In this document: piece after piece, positions 21,751 through 34,335 of the stretch
Position numbering within the stretch: position 1 is the first letter of the stretch
How the letters are laid out: every line of letters starts with the position of its first letter
Program-made: the position numbers and the translations under genes
Assembly (NCBI RefSeq): GCF_030247195.1
Contig: NC_080672.1
Coordinates: 396,011,037 to 396,075,036, forward strand
From: Topomyia yanbarensis
Taxonomy: Eukaryota > Arthropoda > Insecta > Diptera > Culicidae
Reading direction: 5' to 3'
Length of the DNA stretch: 64,000 bases
Notes under the pieces: generated by a model
Told to the model about the DNA's origin: nothing
The model's input: only the letters and a program-made list of their open reading frames with translations
Databases searched by the model: none

Positions 21751-21840
21751 TAGTATAAGTATAGGGCGAAATAGTGGCTTCGCATTCTTGCATAAATGCG
21801 AGAACGAGTGAACTTTCATGCTAGAATCATAACTATTGAA

Positions 21841-22377
21841 TGTTATCTTGTATGACCAAAATTAGGTTTTTATAACTTTTTGGTAAAGACCTCAAGACAC
21901 ATTCTTTCGTGACGTTTACAACGATTTGACGAATCTTCATTCGACAAATATTTTATAACTTTATCAAATGAACGCCTACATCAAAACTTATTACAGATTC
22001 AGGAAGTAGACAAAATTTCACGAAAGATTCAATCGACATTAACTGAATATACTGGAAGAGGATTTTTTTATGACCGATAATGTAACGTGACGTTACAACG
22101 CGTGACAAATTAGAACTTTCAACGTATTTCAATAAAAGTCAAATCATCAAATTCTAGTATATTCAGTTTATGTTGATTGAATCTTTCGTGAAATTTTGTC
22201 TACTGTCTGAATCTGTAATAAATTTTGATGTAGGCGTTCATTTGATAAAGTTATAACATATTTGTCGAATGAAGATTCGTCAAATCGTTATAAAGGTCAC
22301 GAAAGAAAGTGTCTTGAGGTCTTCTGCGCATTACCAAAAAGTAATAAAAACCTAATTTTGGTAATACAAGATAACAT
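21841..22377. mobile_element. Foldback element, arms about 235 bp
   Basis: TGTTATCTTGTAT on the left is mirrored by ATACAAGATAACA on the right. The arms pair through cctcaagacacattctttcg / gaaagaaagtgtcttgaggt, gatttgacgaatcttcattc / gaatgaagattcgtcaaatc and aaatttcacgaaagattcaa / ttgaatctttcgtgaaattt. The central loop is about 80 bp. No coding capacity. Confidence 0.88.
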
Positions 22378-23514
22378 CCAGGCGTAAAAGATAAGCTCGG
22401 CCGCTCATTTTGAACGTCTGTTTAAAAAAAACTTTTTTAGCGAGTGAGTTGTCGTATCATCAACGTTTTAAAATAACAGCTTCATTCGAAAAATTTGCCG
22501 CATCCAGCCAACTGTAACTGGAACGCGGTGAAACTCAAGAGAAAATATCTATTTAACTTAATAAATTTTCGCCTCAATTATTATGATCCGATAGAACCAC
22601 TTTTCCTTTCCGGAAACAATTTCGCAGAAAAGCTTCGTTGGTAAGACCCAGTGGCGTAATAAGCAATAAGATACGCTTCTATATAGTGTAGATGACAGGA
22701 AGAATTGTAGCATTGCCACCAGTATGAGCTGGAGTTTTTTTTCTCCTCGTTGGCGCATCTTTTGTATTTATCAAGGATAGAAGAGCTGCTGTTCTTTCTA
22801 GTTGGTTTCAGGTACCTAGCATCTAATTTATAAGTTGATGATACTGAGCTGTGCGACACATCGGAAGACAAGAACAAAATAACGTCACATGATGATTTCT
22901 CTCGTGTTTTTTGTTGTTCTGTTATGGTTATTGTAGATGAGAAGAAATACGTGACAGTGATCGTTGTCGAAGGTCCTGAAAAAATGCACTAATTATACTT
23001 TGTATGAGAGCTGTCGTTAAACCAAGTAGTACGGTATCGGGTGCGTTTCATTGGAATGCTCGACATAACATTCCCCCAGAAGTGTTATGGCAGCAGCTGT
23101 GCCAAGCTATCTTCAACTATTCTACGTGACCGGCAGCGCGCATGCGAAAAAAAATTCTTGGCTTCGTCTGCTTTTCACACTTTAGAAAAAAAATCTTGTA
23201 TGCGTAGAAATATACAGATGGGTATGCTAAAGTTATAGATGTTGTGCCACTCATGCACAAAATGATTTAATGCGATTTACTCCTTAGAGAATAATATTGC
23301 AAAGTGAATTAAATACAATGGAGTATCCACAAATTGCAGCACATAATGCCGTTTTTATTTCGCTACAGCATTGAGGCAGGTTCCAACCCCAACTACTATC
23401 AATTCATGACTCAGTTTCGTGTCCGGTGAAAACCACACTGGGAAATCTAGAAATTAACCCTCCGTCGGTAGTTTAAAGGATTCTAACTAGTGAACTGCAA
23501 CTGCAGAATATTAC

Positions 23515-23788
23515 CACAGATAACAGACGTTTGGGCTAGAACAAAATTTCTTCAAAAACCTGTGTAAACTTTTAAATTGATAAATGTTAGAAATCCGTGT
23601 TTCACTATTGCCATCTGCGCAACTGTTTGCTACACGTGTTTGACAGCTGCACTCTAACTGCATTCTATCGATCACTGCGCCATCTACAAACGTTTGCCAA
23701 ACGTGTTTCAGACGTCTGATTTATTCGGAATTTCAGTAGCGGGTATTTACACACGATTCAAATCGAGCCTAAACGTCTGTTATCTGTG
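23515..23788. mobile_element. MITE, CACAGATAACAGACGTTT ends, 7-bp target duplication
   Basis: Left end CACAGATAACAGACGTTTGG, right end AAACGTCTGTTATCTGTG. Flanked by the direct repeat ATATTAC (23508-23514 and 23789-23795). A second copy is at 30853-31116. Shared interior includes cgccatctacaaacgtttgc and acgtgtttcagacgtctgat. Confidence 0.9.
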
Positions 23789-24181
23789 ATATTACATTTT
23801 AATATTGGCCAGTCAGTGTAACAGCCTGTTGAAACAATGGATGCGGGTTCGTCACGCGAAAATACAATTTACAGTACATATGTACACTTTAAAGCACTCA
23901 CAATAATTACATACTATCGTGCATATTTTTATTCACACCATATTTACAGCGTTTAATATGATTTCTATCGATTGGAACGAAAAAGTTGATGCATTCAGCA
24001 ATCTAGTCATTCGCTTCTCCTTCTGCTCCATTTCTCTCCGAGGGATGCTTTCCAGTAAAGCCAGTCGGTAAATGAGCCGGAATTCCGGCTAGTTTCGATT
24101 ATGTCACTTGAGCCGGAATTTCAGCGGAAACCTGCTAGAATTTCGATCCAATTTCCGGAAGGGTTTAATCGGGTTATAATA

Positions 24182-24274
24182 CAATTGGGTTTCCTATTAC
24201 GCGGACTCGTACTACGCGAATTCCTACTACGATGTAGTAGGAATCCGCGTAGTACGTAGTAGGAGACCCGACTG
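24182..24274. mobile_element. 93-bp hairpin MITE with TA flanks
   Basis: Begins CAATTGGGTTTCCTATTACG and ends GTAGTAGGAGACCCGACTG, folding about ATTCCTACTAC/GTAGTAGGAAT. TA precedes and follows it (24180-24181, 24275-24276), as for Tc1/mariner-pogo type MITEs. Confidence 0.85.
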
Positions 24275-24540
24275 TATTCGGTTTGGTTCGTAATTTTGTT
24301 AACAGTTGGGCAGACATCGACTTTTTCGAGCACCTTGGTCCTTGGAACACAACCCCGTTGATCTTGACTCGGTCAGGGAAAGATAACTTCGACTTTCTGC
24401 TCGTCTTTTCTCGGTGTAATCTGTTTTTTGTCTACAGATCGAAGTAGAACGAGATAAAGTGCAGTTAGTCGAATAATCTTTCCTCTTTTCGGTGTCTCAA
24501 AATTCTGTGATTTATATTTATATCTTTCGTTATAAGGTAA

Positions 24541-24562
24541 TAAATAAATAAATAAATAGCCT
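24541..24562. repeat. (TAAA)n tract
   Basis: About five TAAA units ending ATAGCC. It resembles the LINE tail at 12361-12378, but no upstream LINE sequence is recognised. Confidence 0.6.
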
Positions 24563-24641
24563 TAATAAATTTTGATTCCGGCTGATCTGAACCAGTTTCG
24601 AACCATATAATCTGTCAAAATGTAAGGTTTGATAGAACTGA

Positions 24642-24872
24642 CTTAAGGTTTAACTGAGAACGCCTCAATAAACGGCAATCTTGGAAAACGAAAAAAGTAG
24701 TTTATTCTCACACCGCTAGGAAAATCTTCATGAAAAAGAATCAATGTATTCGGGGCATTGGTAGAGTATTACTGATTGACTTACATGAAGATTTTTCCAA
24801 CGATGTGAGAAGAAAGTGCGTTTTTCGTTTTCCAAGATGGCCGCTTTCCAAGCTTCTGAGTTGAACCTTAAT
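24642..24872. mobile_element. Inverted-repeat MITE (TTAAGGTTTAACT ends)
   Basis: Left cttaaggtttaactgagaa pairs with right ttctgagttgaaccttaat. Inside, caatcttggaaaacgaaaaa pairs with tttttcgttttccaagatgg and ggaaaatcttcatga with catgaagatttttcc. A possible diverged relative lies at about 30670-30800. Confidence 0.75.
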
Positions 24873-27021
24873 TACAGCATCATATGCAAATTCGGTGGTC
24901 ACCTCACGGAAGCGAAACTGTTTTACCGATTATTCCGCAGTGTATTTGTATTCTGTACGCTTTTATCTCGGAGGTCGCTTTACCTGTGACCGGGCTCGAT
25001 GACGGCTGCGTGTGGCTGGAAGATAGCACTTACTCAGTATAGCTAGATGACACCGTTCGATTAGTCGCTCTACTTGGCGGCAGACAGGTAGTAAATTGCA
25101 GTCACTTTGCGAAATGATGGCGACTCAGGTGAGAGAACTATATCGATCGTTTGTGACTGACTGGAACAATTTGTGACATCCAATTCCGATGCTTATGTTA
25201 AGGACAAATTGGCATCGTTCACGTATGACATACTTGAAGCTTATGTTGTAACGTAAACGTACGCGAATGTGTGTTTATTTTTTTGAAAATTATTTGATAT
25301 GTTGTTTTTTAGCATTTGTCATATATTGGTTCTGTTGGCGGATTTCGATACGTTCCCCACCTGATTTTCGGATGATGATCGTCTAAAAAAGCTCATGCAG
25401 TTATTTCGGTTCGTTTGATTTCATATAGTGCCTCATTAATTATTTGCTTCAATTCGTGTTATCAAAGTTATCCGTAAAAACCAACCGTTTGTAGAATTTA
25501 ATCTCAATAGATTTGTTTGTTTTTTTTTTTTTTATTTTCCTAACACATTAACGGAATCTCCTGCAATGAATATTTCGATCATAACCTGTGATCGTCAGCA
25601 GTTTACAAATCCGAAGTCCTCATAGAAATACGCACATATGATACAAATAAAGTGATAGTGGAGTCTACACTTTTTCAAAAAATTCCTAACTAATTGATTG
25701 TTGATTGAGACTATGTGTTCAAAATTCATATTTTCATATTATTCATATTTACTACCAAACGAAAAATTGCACAAAAAGCATATCTAACTGAACCGTTCCC
25801 ACGATTCCTAATACGAAGAATATGTGGTTTCAGAATTAGCGAAATTTTACACCAATATGTTTTTTACCTACTTAGAATAAAAAAGTAGAGGTTGATTTCA
25901 AATCTTGCAAGATTCGGCCGCCTATTTTTGTAATCGCTATTTCATTTGAAATGAGCCTAAATAAATGTTCGATTTGGATCGGCAGATCAACTATTTTGCA
26001 TAGACGCGCAAGGATTAGTCACGGATTTTACCATCTGCATTAGAAACCGGCGTTGAGATCCGAGGATACCGGTGACGAGAGTTTTTTCTCGTCGGTCTTA
26101 TTACAACAGTTTTCTTTTTTGTGGCAAAAATGAGGCGCAGGCAAACAAATGGCTATTGCAATCCTCTATTTTCCGTCAGGCAAGTGCTTGAAGAGACAAG
26201 AATAATTTAAAATCCCACTAATTCAGCTAGAAACGTTTGAAGTAGCCGAAACCTGCACCGTACGACCAACAAGTGCCTCGTTGTACAGTTTTTGGAGCTG
26301 GAGCGGAATTGTCTGAGAAGATAGTTTCACCTTGCAGCAGAAATTGCTTGTCCTATCAGGAGCAGGGATGCCAACGGTACCGATAAACAACATTTTTTTC
26401 GGTATACTTACATTTGCGCAAGCCGTACAGCCCGCTACAGCGACGCATCATTACAGCTCTTGCCAGAACGGTAGCTAAACCGAGTACATTTTCCCGTACA
26501 GCAGTCGAATACATTTTTGTTTTGCTGCTGTACTCCGACTGCTCGGTGAGAGTGTGGCGTAGTAAAGTTTGTTCTCTCGCTTTGTACACTTTTCTCTGCA
26601 TAGTCAAAGGGAGAGGCCCGCACACGAAAGCGTTAATGCCGGTCGTGGCGTAAACGAACCGCATTTATTGTCGTTGTTTGTGATTAAAAATATTGAATAG
26701 ATTAAAAATATTAAAAAGTGTAAAATAAGGAAAGAAAAGCTGTACCGCTCGCGTCTGGTGACTGTACTGAGGGTAGTATTTTTTGTCATGTTACTGCTTT
26801 GCTTACAGACTGCCGTACAGCGCGGGGCGTCATGCACTAGCGAATGACAGCAGCGTCGAAAGAGAAATGAGAATGTAGGCAAAAAAATTACAGCCGCAGA
26901 AAAGGTAGACATTTTGCATCCGTGAATTCAGGAGTATCTACTCTAATTTGAACCAAATCGGTCTAGTCTAGCTACCAGGCTAGCAAACATTTTCACCGCT
27001 AGATTTCATCGCATACATCAG

Positions 27022-28165
27022 ATTATTATTAAATATGAGATTAGGAGAGGTATTATTCATTACAGGTTAGTCAACGACTTCAAATAAATGTCACTTAATT
27101 AGGAAACGGTACACGGTCCTACGCAATAAAAATAGATATATTTGTAGGAGATCTACTAAACGTTGTAGGTTTTGTCAAATACAACATAAATCCACAGAGA
27201 ACAGACATATAATCTAGAGCAACCTTTCCCGAAAAACCCGTGTAATCATTTAAATGAAAATACGTTGAAATAACCATCACAGGATCGCATGCGTGAATCA
27301 CAATTGTATTCAAGTTTGAACGAAAGGCCCCGTATAGTGATTGCTGGCTGATCGTAGCGCCGACCAGTGACAAGTTGCTACTTTCTGTTGTCATTTCAAA
27401 GCGACACAGTTTTATTTTTTGCACAAGTTGAACACTTAACTTGTATGTCAGTTCTCAGTGATAAAACCACGTTTGAACAATTTATTATGAGAGTAAATAT
27501 AATTTCGATTTATAGGAAATAAAAACCTTTTTTAAAACTTTCTTCTTTCAAAAAATTGCTGAAAAATAGAACTCTCTCAAGGTATGCGATGCTATTATTA
27601 TTAAATATGAGATTAGGAGAGGTATTATTCATTACAGGTTAGTCAACGACTTCAAATAAATGTCACTTAATTAGGAAACGGTACACGGTGCTACGCAATA
27701 AAAATAGATATATTTGTAGGAGATCTACAAAAGGTTGTAGGTTTTGTCAAATACAACATAAATCCACAGAGAACAGACATATAATCTAGAGCAACCTTTC
27801 CCGAAGAACCCGTGTAAACATTTAAATGAAAGTGCGTTGAAAATAACCATTACATACAGGATCGCATGCGTGAATCACAATTGTATTCAAGTTTGAACGA
27901 AAGGCCCCGTATAGTGATTGCTGGCTGATCGTAGCGCCAGTGACAAGTTGCTACTTTCTGTTGTCATTTCAAAGCGACAGTTTTATTTCTTACACAAGTT
28001 GAAAACTTAACTTGTATGTCAGATCTCAATGATAAAACCACGTTACAATTTAATATGAGAGTAAATATAATTTTGATTTATAGGAAATAAAAACCTTTTT
28101 TTAAAACATTCTTCTCTCAAAAATTTGCTGAAAAATAGAACTCTCCCAAGATATGCGATGCTATG
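27022..28165. repeat. 572-bp tandem duplication
   Basis: Two head-to-tail copies, 27022-27593 and 27594-28165, share nearly all sequence (for example taaatatgagattaggagag at 27029 and 27601, and gatcgcatgcgtgaatcaca in both). Small indels and scattered substitutions separate them. There is no recognisable coding content or terminal inverted repeat, so it looks like a local tandem duplication of intron sequence. Confidence 0.93.
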
Positions 28166-28790
28166 TTCTTTTGTAGTTTTATAATACTATGTGCGGTTTT
28201 GGGACAACAGTAAGAAAATAACCATTGTTTTGCGACTTTTTTTTATGAAAATAGGCAAATTTCTCAACAGCTTTCAAAGGAGCGTCTTTGTTCTTAATAC
28301 TATTAGGTATAATATTTAATTCCATCATCAAAATCGGTTGAAAATATCCAGAATTATTCAATATTTCCCCGTTTTAAAACATGTTCGAATAAATTTTTAA
28401 TTTTTAAGGATGGTCTCATATAAAATTTTTAAAAAATTGTTTTGTTTTTTTCGATTCAAAAAATGTGTGTGAAACTTGAGGTTGGAATTAGAAAAAACGG
28501 AAGATATAATTATTGAATCAAACGGTGCGAGACAATATCACTCCAACCCCTTAAAAGTACATGCAAAGAAGGTTCAAAATTTGAAAAAAAAATTAAAAGG
28601 ACTGGCATTTTCAACCGATTTTGATGATTAACAGTCCATATGCGGAATTAAATGTTCTATCAATTTCCATAAAAACTTTATTGAAATTCTGAGCAATTAA
28701 AATATTTTTAGTGAAAAAATGCAAAATGATGGTCATTTAAATATTGTTGTCCCAGCATTTCTAACAAAAGAACAATACATAGCATACCGT
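28158..28790. mobile_element. Foldback element, arms about 190 bp
   Basis: Left ctatgttcttttgtag and tttgggacaacagt are mirrored by tgttgtcccagcatt and caaaagaacaatacatag on the right. Inner arms pair through catcatcaaaatcggttgaaaa and ttttcaaccgattttgatga. It abuts the right edge of the tandem duplication. Confidence 0.8.
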
Positions 28791-29043
28791 AGGAAATATC
28801 TATTCGTCTTTTTTGATAAGTCGTCGTAAAATCGAAAATCTGTTGGAAAATTACGTAGCTAATTTGTTACTGCCGAACGTTTCCAAAATTTGTTTTTGTT
28901 GGCTACAAATCAAGATTTTGAGGATATACAACATCTTTTAAACATTGTTTTGTGTTGCATTTGATGAAACTTAAAACCTATACTAGGTTACTTGAGAACA
29001 AAGTGAGTCAGAGTTATAGAAGTTAAATTAATATTTGTAAAGA

Positions 29044-29250
29044 CATATTTACACCTATCCGATTCGATTCAGTAACGGTTCAGTACAGTACACGGACACC
29101 AATATTCTTTCATACAAAACAAATACGAACATTCACACTTGTTCGGCACGGTGCCATCCTGAGTGTTCGTATTTAAATGTATAAAAGAATATTGGTGGTC
29201 GTGCATGGTATTGAACCGTCACTGAATCGAATCGGATATGAGTAAATAGT
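29044..29250. mobile_element. Hairpin MITE (ATCCGATTCGATTCAGT)
   Basis: Left atatttacacctatccgatt pairs with right aatcggatatgagtaaatag; caatattctttcatac pairs with gtataaaagaatattg; aatacgaaca pairs with tgttcgtatt. Total about 207 bp, almost wholly palindromic. Confidence 0.85.
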
Positions 29251-29511
29251 GTTTAATGAGCCAAAACAAATAGAAAAATTTTCTCAGCCAAAGCGACGAT
29301 ACTGATTGCAATCTCTAAAACCGACTTATTTGAACCATACGATCGCACTGAAATGAGCTGAAGTGAACGAAAAGCCAAAAAGATAGAACACAAACACGCA
29401 CCGATGCTCACATAGCATCAAGAACAGTGTGTGATAGGGTATTAGTGAGAGAAGTTACAATACAATACATCGCTGTAGATGATGGAATTGTTCTCACTTG
29501 CAGCGATAATC

Positions 29512-29717
29512 CAGTGGCGGATCCAGGGAGAGGGTCCGGACCCACTTCGAAATTTTTCAACTTGTTGAGAAATTTTAAATTAGTTTCAATTTTATATTGG
29601 TTTCAAACTTAAAATCATTTCAAACCAAATTTTACCACCAAAACTGATTTGTACAATGTTTATTCCACAATCAAAATTTCGGACCCCTCCCGAATTTTTT
29701 TTATGGATCCGCTCCAG
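29512..29717. mobile_element. hAT-type MITE (CAGTGGCGGATCC)
   Basis: Begins CAGTGGCGGATCCAGGGAGA and ends in an inverse, ggacccctcc ... GGATCCGCTCCAG. Flanks CGATAATC (29504-29511) and CGACAATC (29718-29725) match at 7 of 8 bases. CAGTGGCGGATCC is a common hAT terminus in animals. Confidence 0.85.
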
Positions 29718-30852
29718 CGACAATCTCATCTGATGTATACAGTACCACCTAGCGGAGAAAAGCAAGAAAGTTGATTTTCTGCATGCAGATTGTTTGCCTA
29801 TACAAACTTTGATGAACACGTTCTGAAATTAAAAAAAAGCAGCTATTTGAGCGGCTTAGCGCGATGTCACAATTCTATATTAACTTTACAAATAGGCTAA
29901 TGAGATTAGTTAACAAACTTCTGTTTCACTGATTTCACTTAATTTGCTATAATTTCAACGCAGAAAACATTTGAAATGGATTCTGGGTAAAGATGTGGAA
30001 TAATGTGTATTGTCATGAAATTCTACTCTGCAACGGAATAACGAGCGAAACAAGTTTGTTTACTAAAACCTCTTTGGCTCTTTTGAAAAATTACTACAGT
30101 GGAATTAAACCGCGATGTACAGGTGTCCACATTTTTTCAATGTGCGTGTCGGCTGTCACTTTTTTCGAGCAAACAAGAAGAAATGAACGAGAAAACAAAA
30201 GCGCGTCTTCATTCTGATTTGTTAGTGATTTGCTCTTTTGCGATCACGGGCGCCATATTTATTTTTCCCACGTGCCTACAATCTTCGTTTCGATTGGTCG
30301 GTTTGTTGATTATGTGTTCCGCGGTCCTGGGGCACTCTTATTAATTTCAACAACAACAAACCAACACACACAAACATGACGAATGTGAAGACCTATTCTA
30401 TAATGCATCTCGAAATTAAACAGACATATTCTATCTCAAATGGTGGTGGGACTAGGAATTGAACAGGGGTTAGCCAATTGCAACCATTTTTTCTTCTCAT
30501 TCTAATGTACATATTTGACTAGCACTAATGTTGACATTTTTCGAAATACTGCCGATTAAAATTAGGTGCACAATCAGAATGTACACTTAAAAGTTTGTTT
30601 TCCTATCTGTAGTAGTCAAACCGTAATCCTTTCTATTGGCAGATATTTTCAAAATTCCAGAGGCTGTGAAATTAAAGCGAAAAAACGAAAACGAAGAAAG
30701 TAGTTTTTTCTACACCGTGTGCTACATCTCCATGAAAATCAGTCAACTGTAAAGCAACTATATACTAAACAAGTCGATGGATTTTCATGACAATCCAGTA
30801 AACAAAAAGGAACAACATTTTTTTTTAGATTTAGATTTTTTTTCCTTTCAAC

Positions 30853-31116
30853 CACAAATAACAGACATTTAGGCTAGAATAAAATTTCCTAAAAAACCTG
30901 TGTAAATGTTCACATTGATAAACGTTGGAAATCAGTGTTTCGCTATTGCCATCCAAGCTACACGTGTTTAACACCTGCATTCCAACAGCATTACATCGAT
31001 CGTTGCGCCATCTACAAACGTTTGCTAAACGTGTTTCAGACGTCTGATTTATTCAGAATTTCAGTAGCGGATATTTACTTACATTTTGAAGCAAGCCCAA
31101 ACGTCGGTTATCTGTG
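30853..31116. mobile_element. MITE, second copy of the 23515 family
   Basis: Ends CACAAATAACAGACATTTAG and AAACGTCGGTTATCTGTG. The interior keeps cgccatctacaaacgtttgc and cgtgtttcagacgtctgatt. Flanks TTTCAAC and GTTCAAT are an imperfect duplication (5 of 7). Confidence 0.88.
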
Positions 31117-31772
31117 GTTCAATCTTAAAAGTTTATTTCAAATCATTATTCGTTATTTAGGCTAGGTTGGTTTTGGCCAGCAATTGCTGTAGACGGATAA
31201 CTTTGATAGTAGCATGTTTTGGGTGATATTTTTTGTAGGTTAAACTTTTGGATTTTCTGAAATGTCGCCGTATATTTTCTGCAGCTAATCGGTAGCATAT
31301 TACACAGTCCATGTTGAATAGTAACGTATGAAGTAAGCCATTTCATATATCAATTAAAACCACTATATTTTCGATGGATGGCAAGATTTACACATGACGA
31401 GCGGATTAATCCTCTTACAAGAGAGGTTCTGCTATCGGTATTTTTCCGATGGTTCTCAAATGAGTCTCAAATAATTTTCTGAATATGTCCGATCCTAAAA
31501 ATATAGAAAAGCTCTTCTTGCGTAGCATTGAGTGATGTTATTTAATATTGTCGTGACCAATTTGATTTCAAAATAAGGTTCTCTCTCACACCAAAAAAAT
31601 ATGAATTTTATCGTTGACGTAATTGCAAACAAGACACAATTTAACAAACCGTATGATTGAACATTAAAATAAAAAGGCCAAAGCTGCTTACGAGAAGTTT
31701 GTTTATACTAGAAAGTCTGATCAACTTAGGTTCCGGACTTTTTTTTTATTCTGCAGTAGCGCCTCTACTGGC

Positions 31773-32299
31773 TTAACCCATTCATGCCCATGTTGTTTGT
31801 GGACAACAACGTTTTTAAACAGCTATAACTATTGTTTGAGACAAGATTCCTTCACAAAAACAAGTAAGGCTAATAAATGTGACTATTGTCTTTCATTTGA
31901 GTATTAACAGTTACAATGATCAGCTCTAGAACTGAAGTTATTGCAATTAGTCTGATTGGATTCCGATGTAGCAGTGCTGCCAGGAACAGTTCATGTTGAT
32001 AACGGAAAATGAATTTTTCATATATCTTCGTTAGGTTGCAATATTTTTGAAAACTGATAAAACTTAACAATTTAGACTGTCTTTGGCTACATTTTCCACA
32101 CAATTGGACTATTGTAGATATTCTAGAAGAATTGTATTGAGCATTAGAAGGTAAAAATTGAGCAGCTTCTAGCACTGCAAGGGAAGCACCTGTGTTTATG
32201 AAAAAAGCCTTGTCGTGTTTCTTGATCCCACCGTTTTCAAGAAAAAATAGTTTTGCAACCCGACATGCACTAGAAAAAAGTTGGGCATGAAAGGGTTAA
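31773..32299. mobile_element. TTAA-flanked MITE (CCCATTCATGCCCA type)
   Basis: Begins TTAACCCATTCATGCCCA and ends TGGGCATGAAAGGGTTAA, an 18-bp inverted terminus with the TTAA duplication. A 5'-truncated relative is at 57218-57522. Noncoding. Confidence 0.85.
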
Positions 32300-33589
32300 A
32301 ATGTTCTGTTGGCATTTTGTTACAAAAGTAGATATGTTTCAATGCGGAATGTTACGTGTAGTATTGACAGAGATGTGCTAGATCGAAACTTTTTATTTAT
32401 TACTATGTCATTCGTACTACTGTAATACAAGAATTATTGGAGGTTTCTAAAAAACGATCTAATATAGAGAATTATTTGGGCCCATCTTATGGGACAAAGT
32501 CTCAGCTTTCCAATGGTGTTTACTTTGATTCTATCGGTAGGTGCGAATCCTAAAAAATTTCGATTTTCAACACGAAATTCGGCTACAAAGTCCAATATGG
32601 CCGAATGAAAATTTTGGTGAATAAACTAGTAGTTTAGCTTTTTCCATACCAACGATATGGTTATACAAAGTAATTCCAGCATTAGTATTCGAGTCATGAA
32701 GGTTTTTGTAAACTAGAATATAAAGGATCGATCGATTTCCGCAACCAATACCACTTTCTGGACACTACAACTGAGGACCATCGATTTGAAAAAAAAGAAA
32801 TATTTTTGAGACCCACGTGTGAAATGTGATCCGGTTTTAGCAAAAATTCTCCCAAAATTTCGTAAATATTTCAAAAAGAGGGTAGAAGTGGGACCCCTAG
32901 ATTTAACTGACCCACCCACACTGTTCGACCAGTAAAGTAAAATAATATGGTAAAAAATGGCATTTTCAGTTTGTCTGTAGTACGTCAGGGTCGCCACCTT
33001 AAGGGATTAGAATCTTAGTAAAATAAAAGTGACACAAGCAACTATTTTGGGTGTATATTTGAGTACTGAGTTGAGTTGCGTAATTAACGTAACCGGAATT
33101 AAATTTGGACAATCCTTCCAGCATTAAAACAAAAATGCAACCCTGTGCAAGGCACCATACTAAACGTCATACACTAGGCACAAAGATTTTAAACATCCAG
33201 TGCTGATTTGGACCCACTAGAAGATACCAGGTAAACAAAATGGCAGCGACCGCCTAATCTGGCAATTATCCAAAAAAAAAAAATTAACGCAAAGGATCAT
33301 TATGGCATACCTTTTGTACAAAAAGCTTATAACCCTCCAAATTGATTTCGGGGCTAATTTGAAGGGGATAGTATATGCCAACAATTTTAAGAAAATTAAG
33401 AAAAAAATCAAGAAAATGCCTGCAAAAATTTCTGCTAGCTGTCGCGAATTGGTCCAAATTTCTTTCTACTTCAAATTAATGAGCTGAGAAATGTTTTCAT
33501 ATAGATAGAACATTTAACAAAAACTTTCTACAAAAAATTGCCCTTTGAATTTTGTCCAAATTTTATTCCGCCTTAGATTTAAATTTTGA

Positions 33590-34335
33590 AAAAGCATAAC
33601 TTGTCACGTTCTCAAGTTATGCTTTGTCTAAATTAAGAATACTGAAATAAATGTTTGAAGCAGTTTTAGCTGCCAAGACCATTTTGAAAACATCAGTTTA
33701 AAGGTTCAGTACCTTCTGAAAAGTTTTATAATGTAATATAACGAATTTTTTGATTTTTTTTGATAATTCATCTTTGTAGAAGTTATAATACAGAATATCC
33801 TGTGCCAAAAAGCAATATAAACAACTGTGTAAAGACATGAATGCTCTATGAATTCAGGGTATCGAGATATCATCAGTTATTTTCGAAAAAAAAAACGTTG
33901 AGAACAAGCTGCGCTAATATTAAAGTTTACGTTAGCCCCTACATTTGTTTGACCTTCGAAGAAGTTGTTTAGCACAATGAAATAGATATTTTATTCATAG
34001 TATTTAGAACTTCTTATAAAGAAGTTATATTGAAGAAAATCAGATTCAATGATATTGCGTAAATATTGTTCTATATCCCGATAAGCTGCATACATGTCCT
34101 CGACAAAGTTGATTCTAATTCCATTCTCAAAAACTGGAACCACAATGTCTCTAAATAATGTGTTTGAAGAGTTGATTCTACATTATTACCTGTAGGGAGA
34201 TTGATCACCAAAATAATTTTTAACAGCTCCACTGTATTTTATTATAAAACTTCTCAGAAGATACTGAACTTCCAAACTGACGGTTTCGAAATCATGTAGA
34301 CTGTTTAAACATAACTTGAGAACGCGACCTTGTAT
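33590..34335. mobile_element. Foldback element, arms about 110-150 bp
   Basis: Left cgttctcaagttatg, ggttcagtaccttctgaa and aagttttataatgtaata pair with right tattttattataaaactt, ttcagaa-like cagaagatactgaac and cataacttgagaacg. About 480 bp of AT-rich sequence separates the arms. Confidence 0.75.

Noticed and set aside
26356..26912. Overlapping frames and repeated gccgtacagc motifs
   Set aside because: Frames on both strands without domain similarity; the repeated motif is short and I could not define element ends.
32710..33000. 'ggacccctagatttaactgacccaccc' segment as a hAT MITE end
   Set aside because: No facing partner terminus or target duplication could be found.
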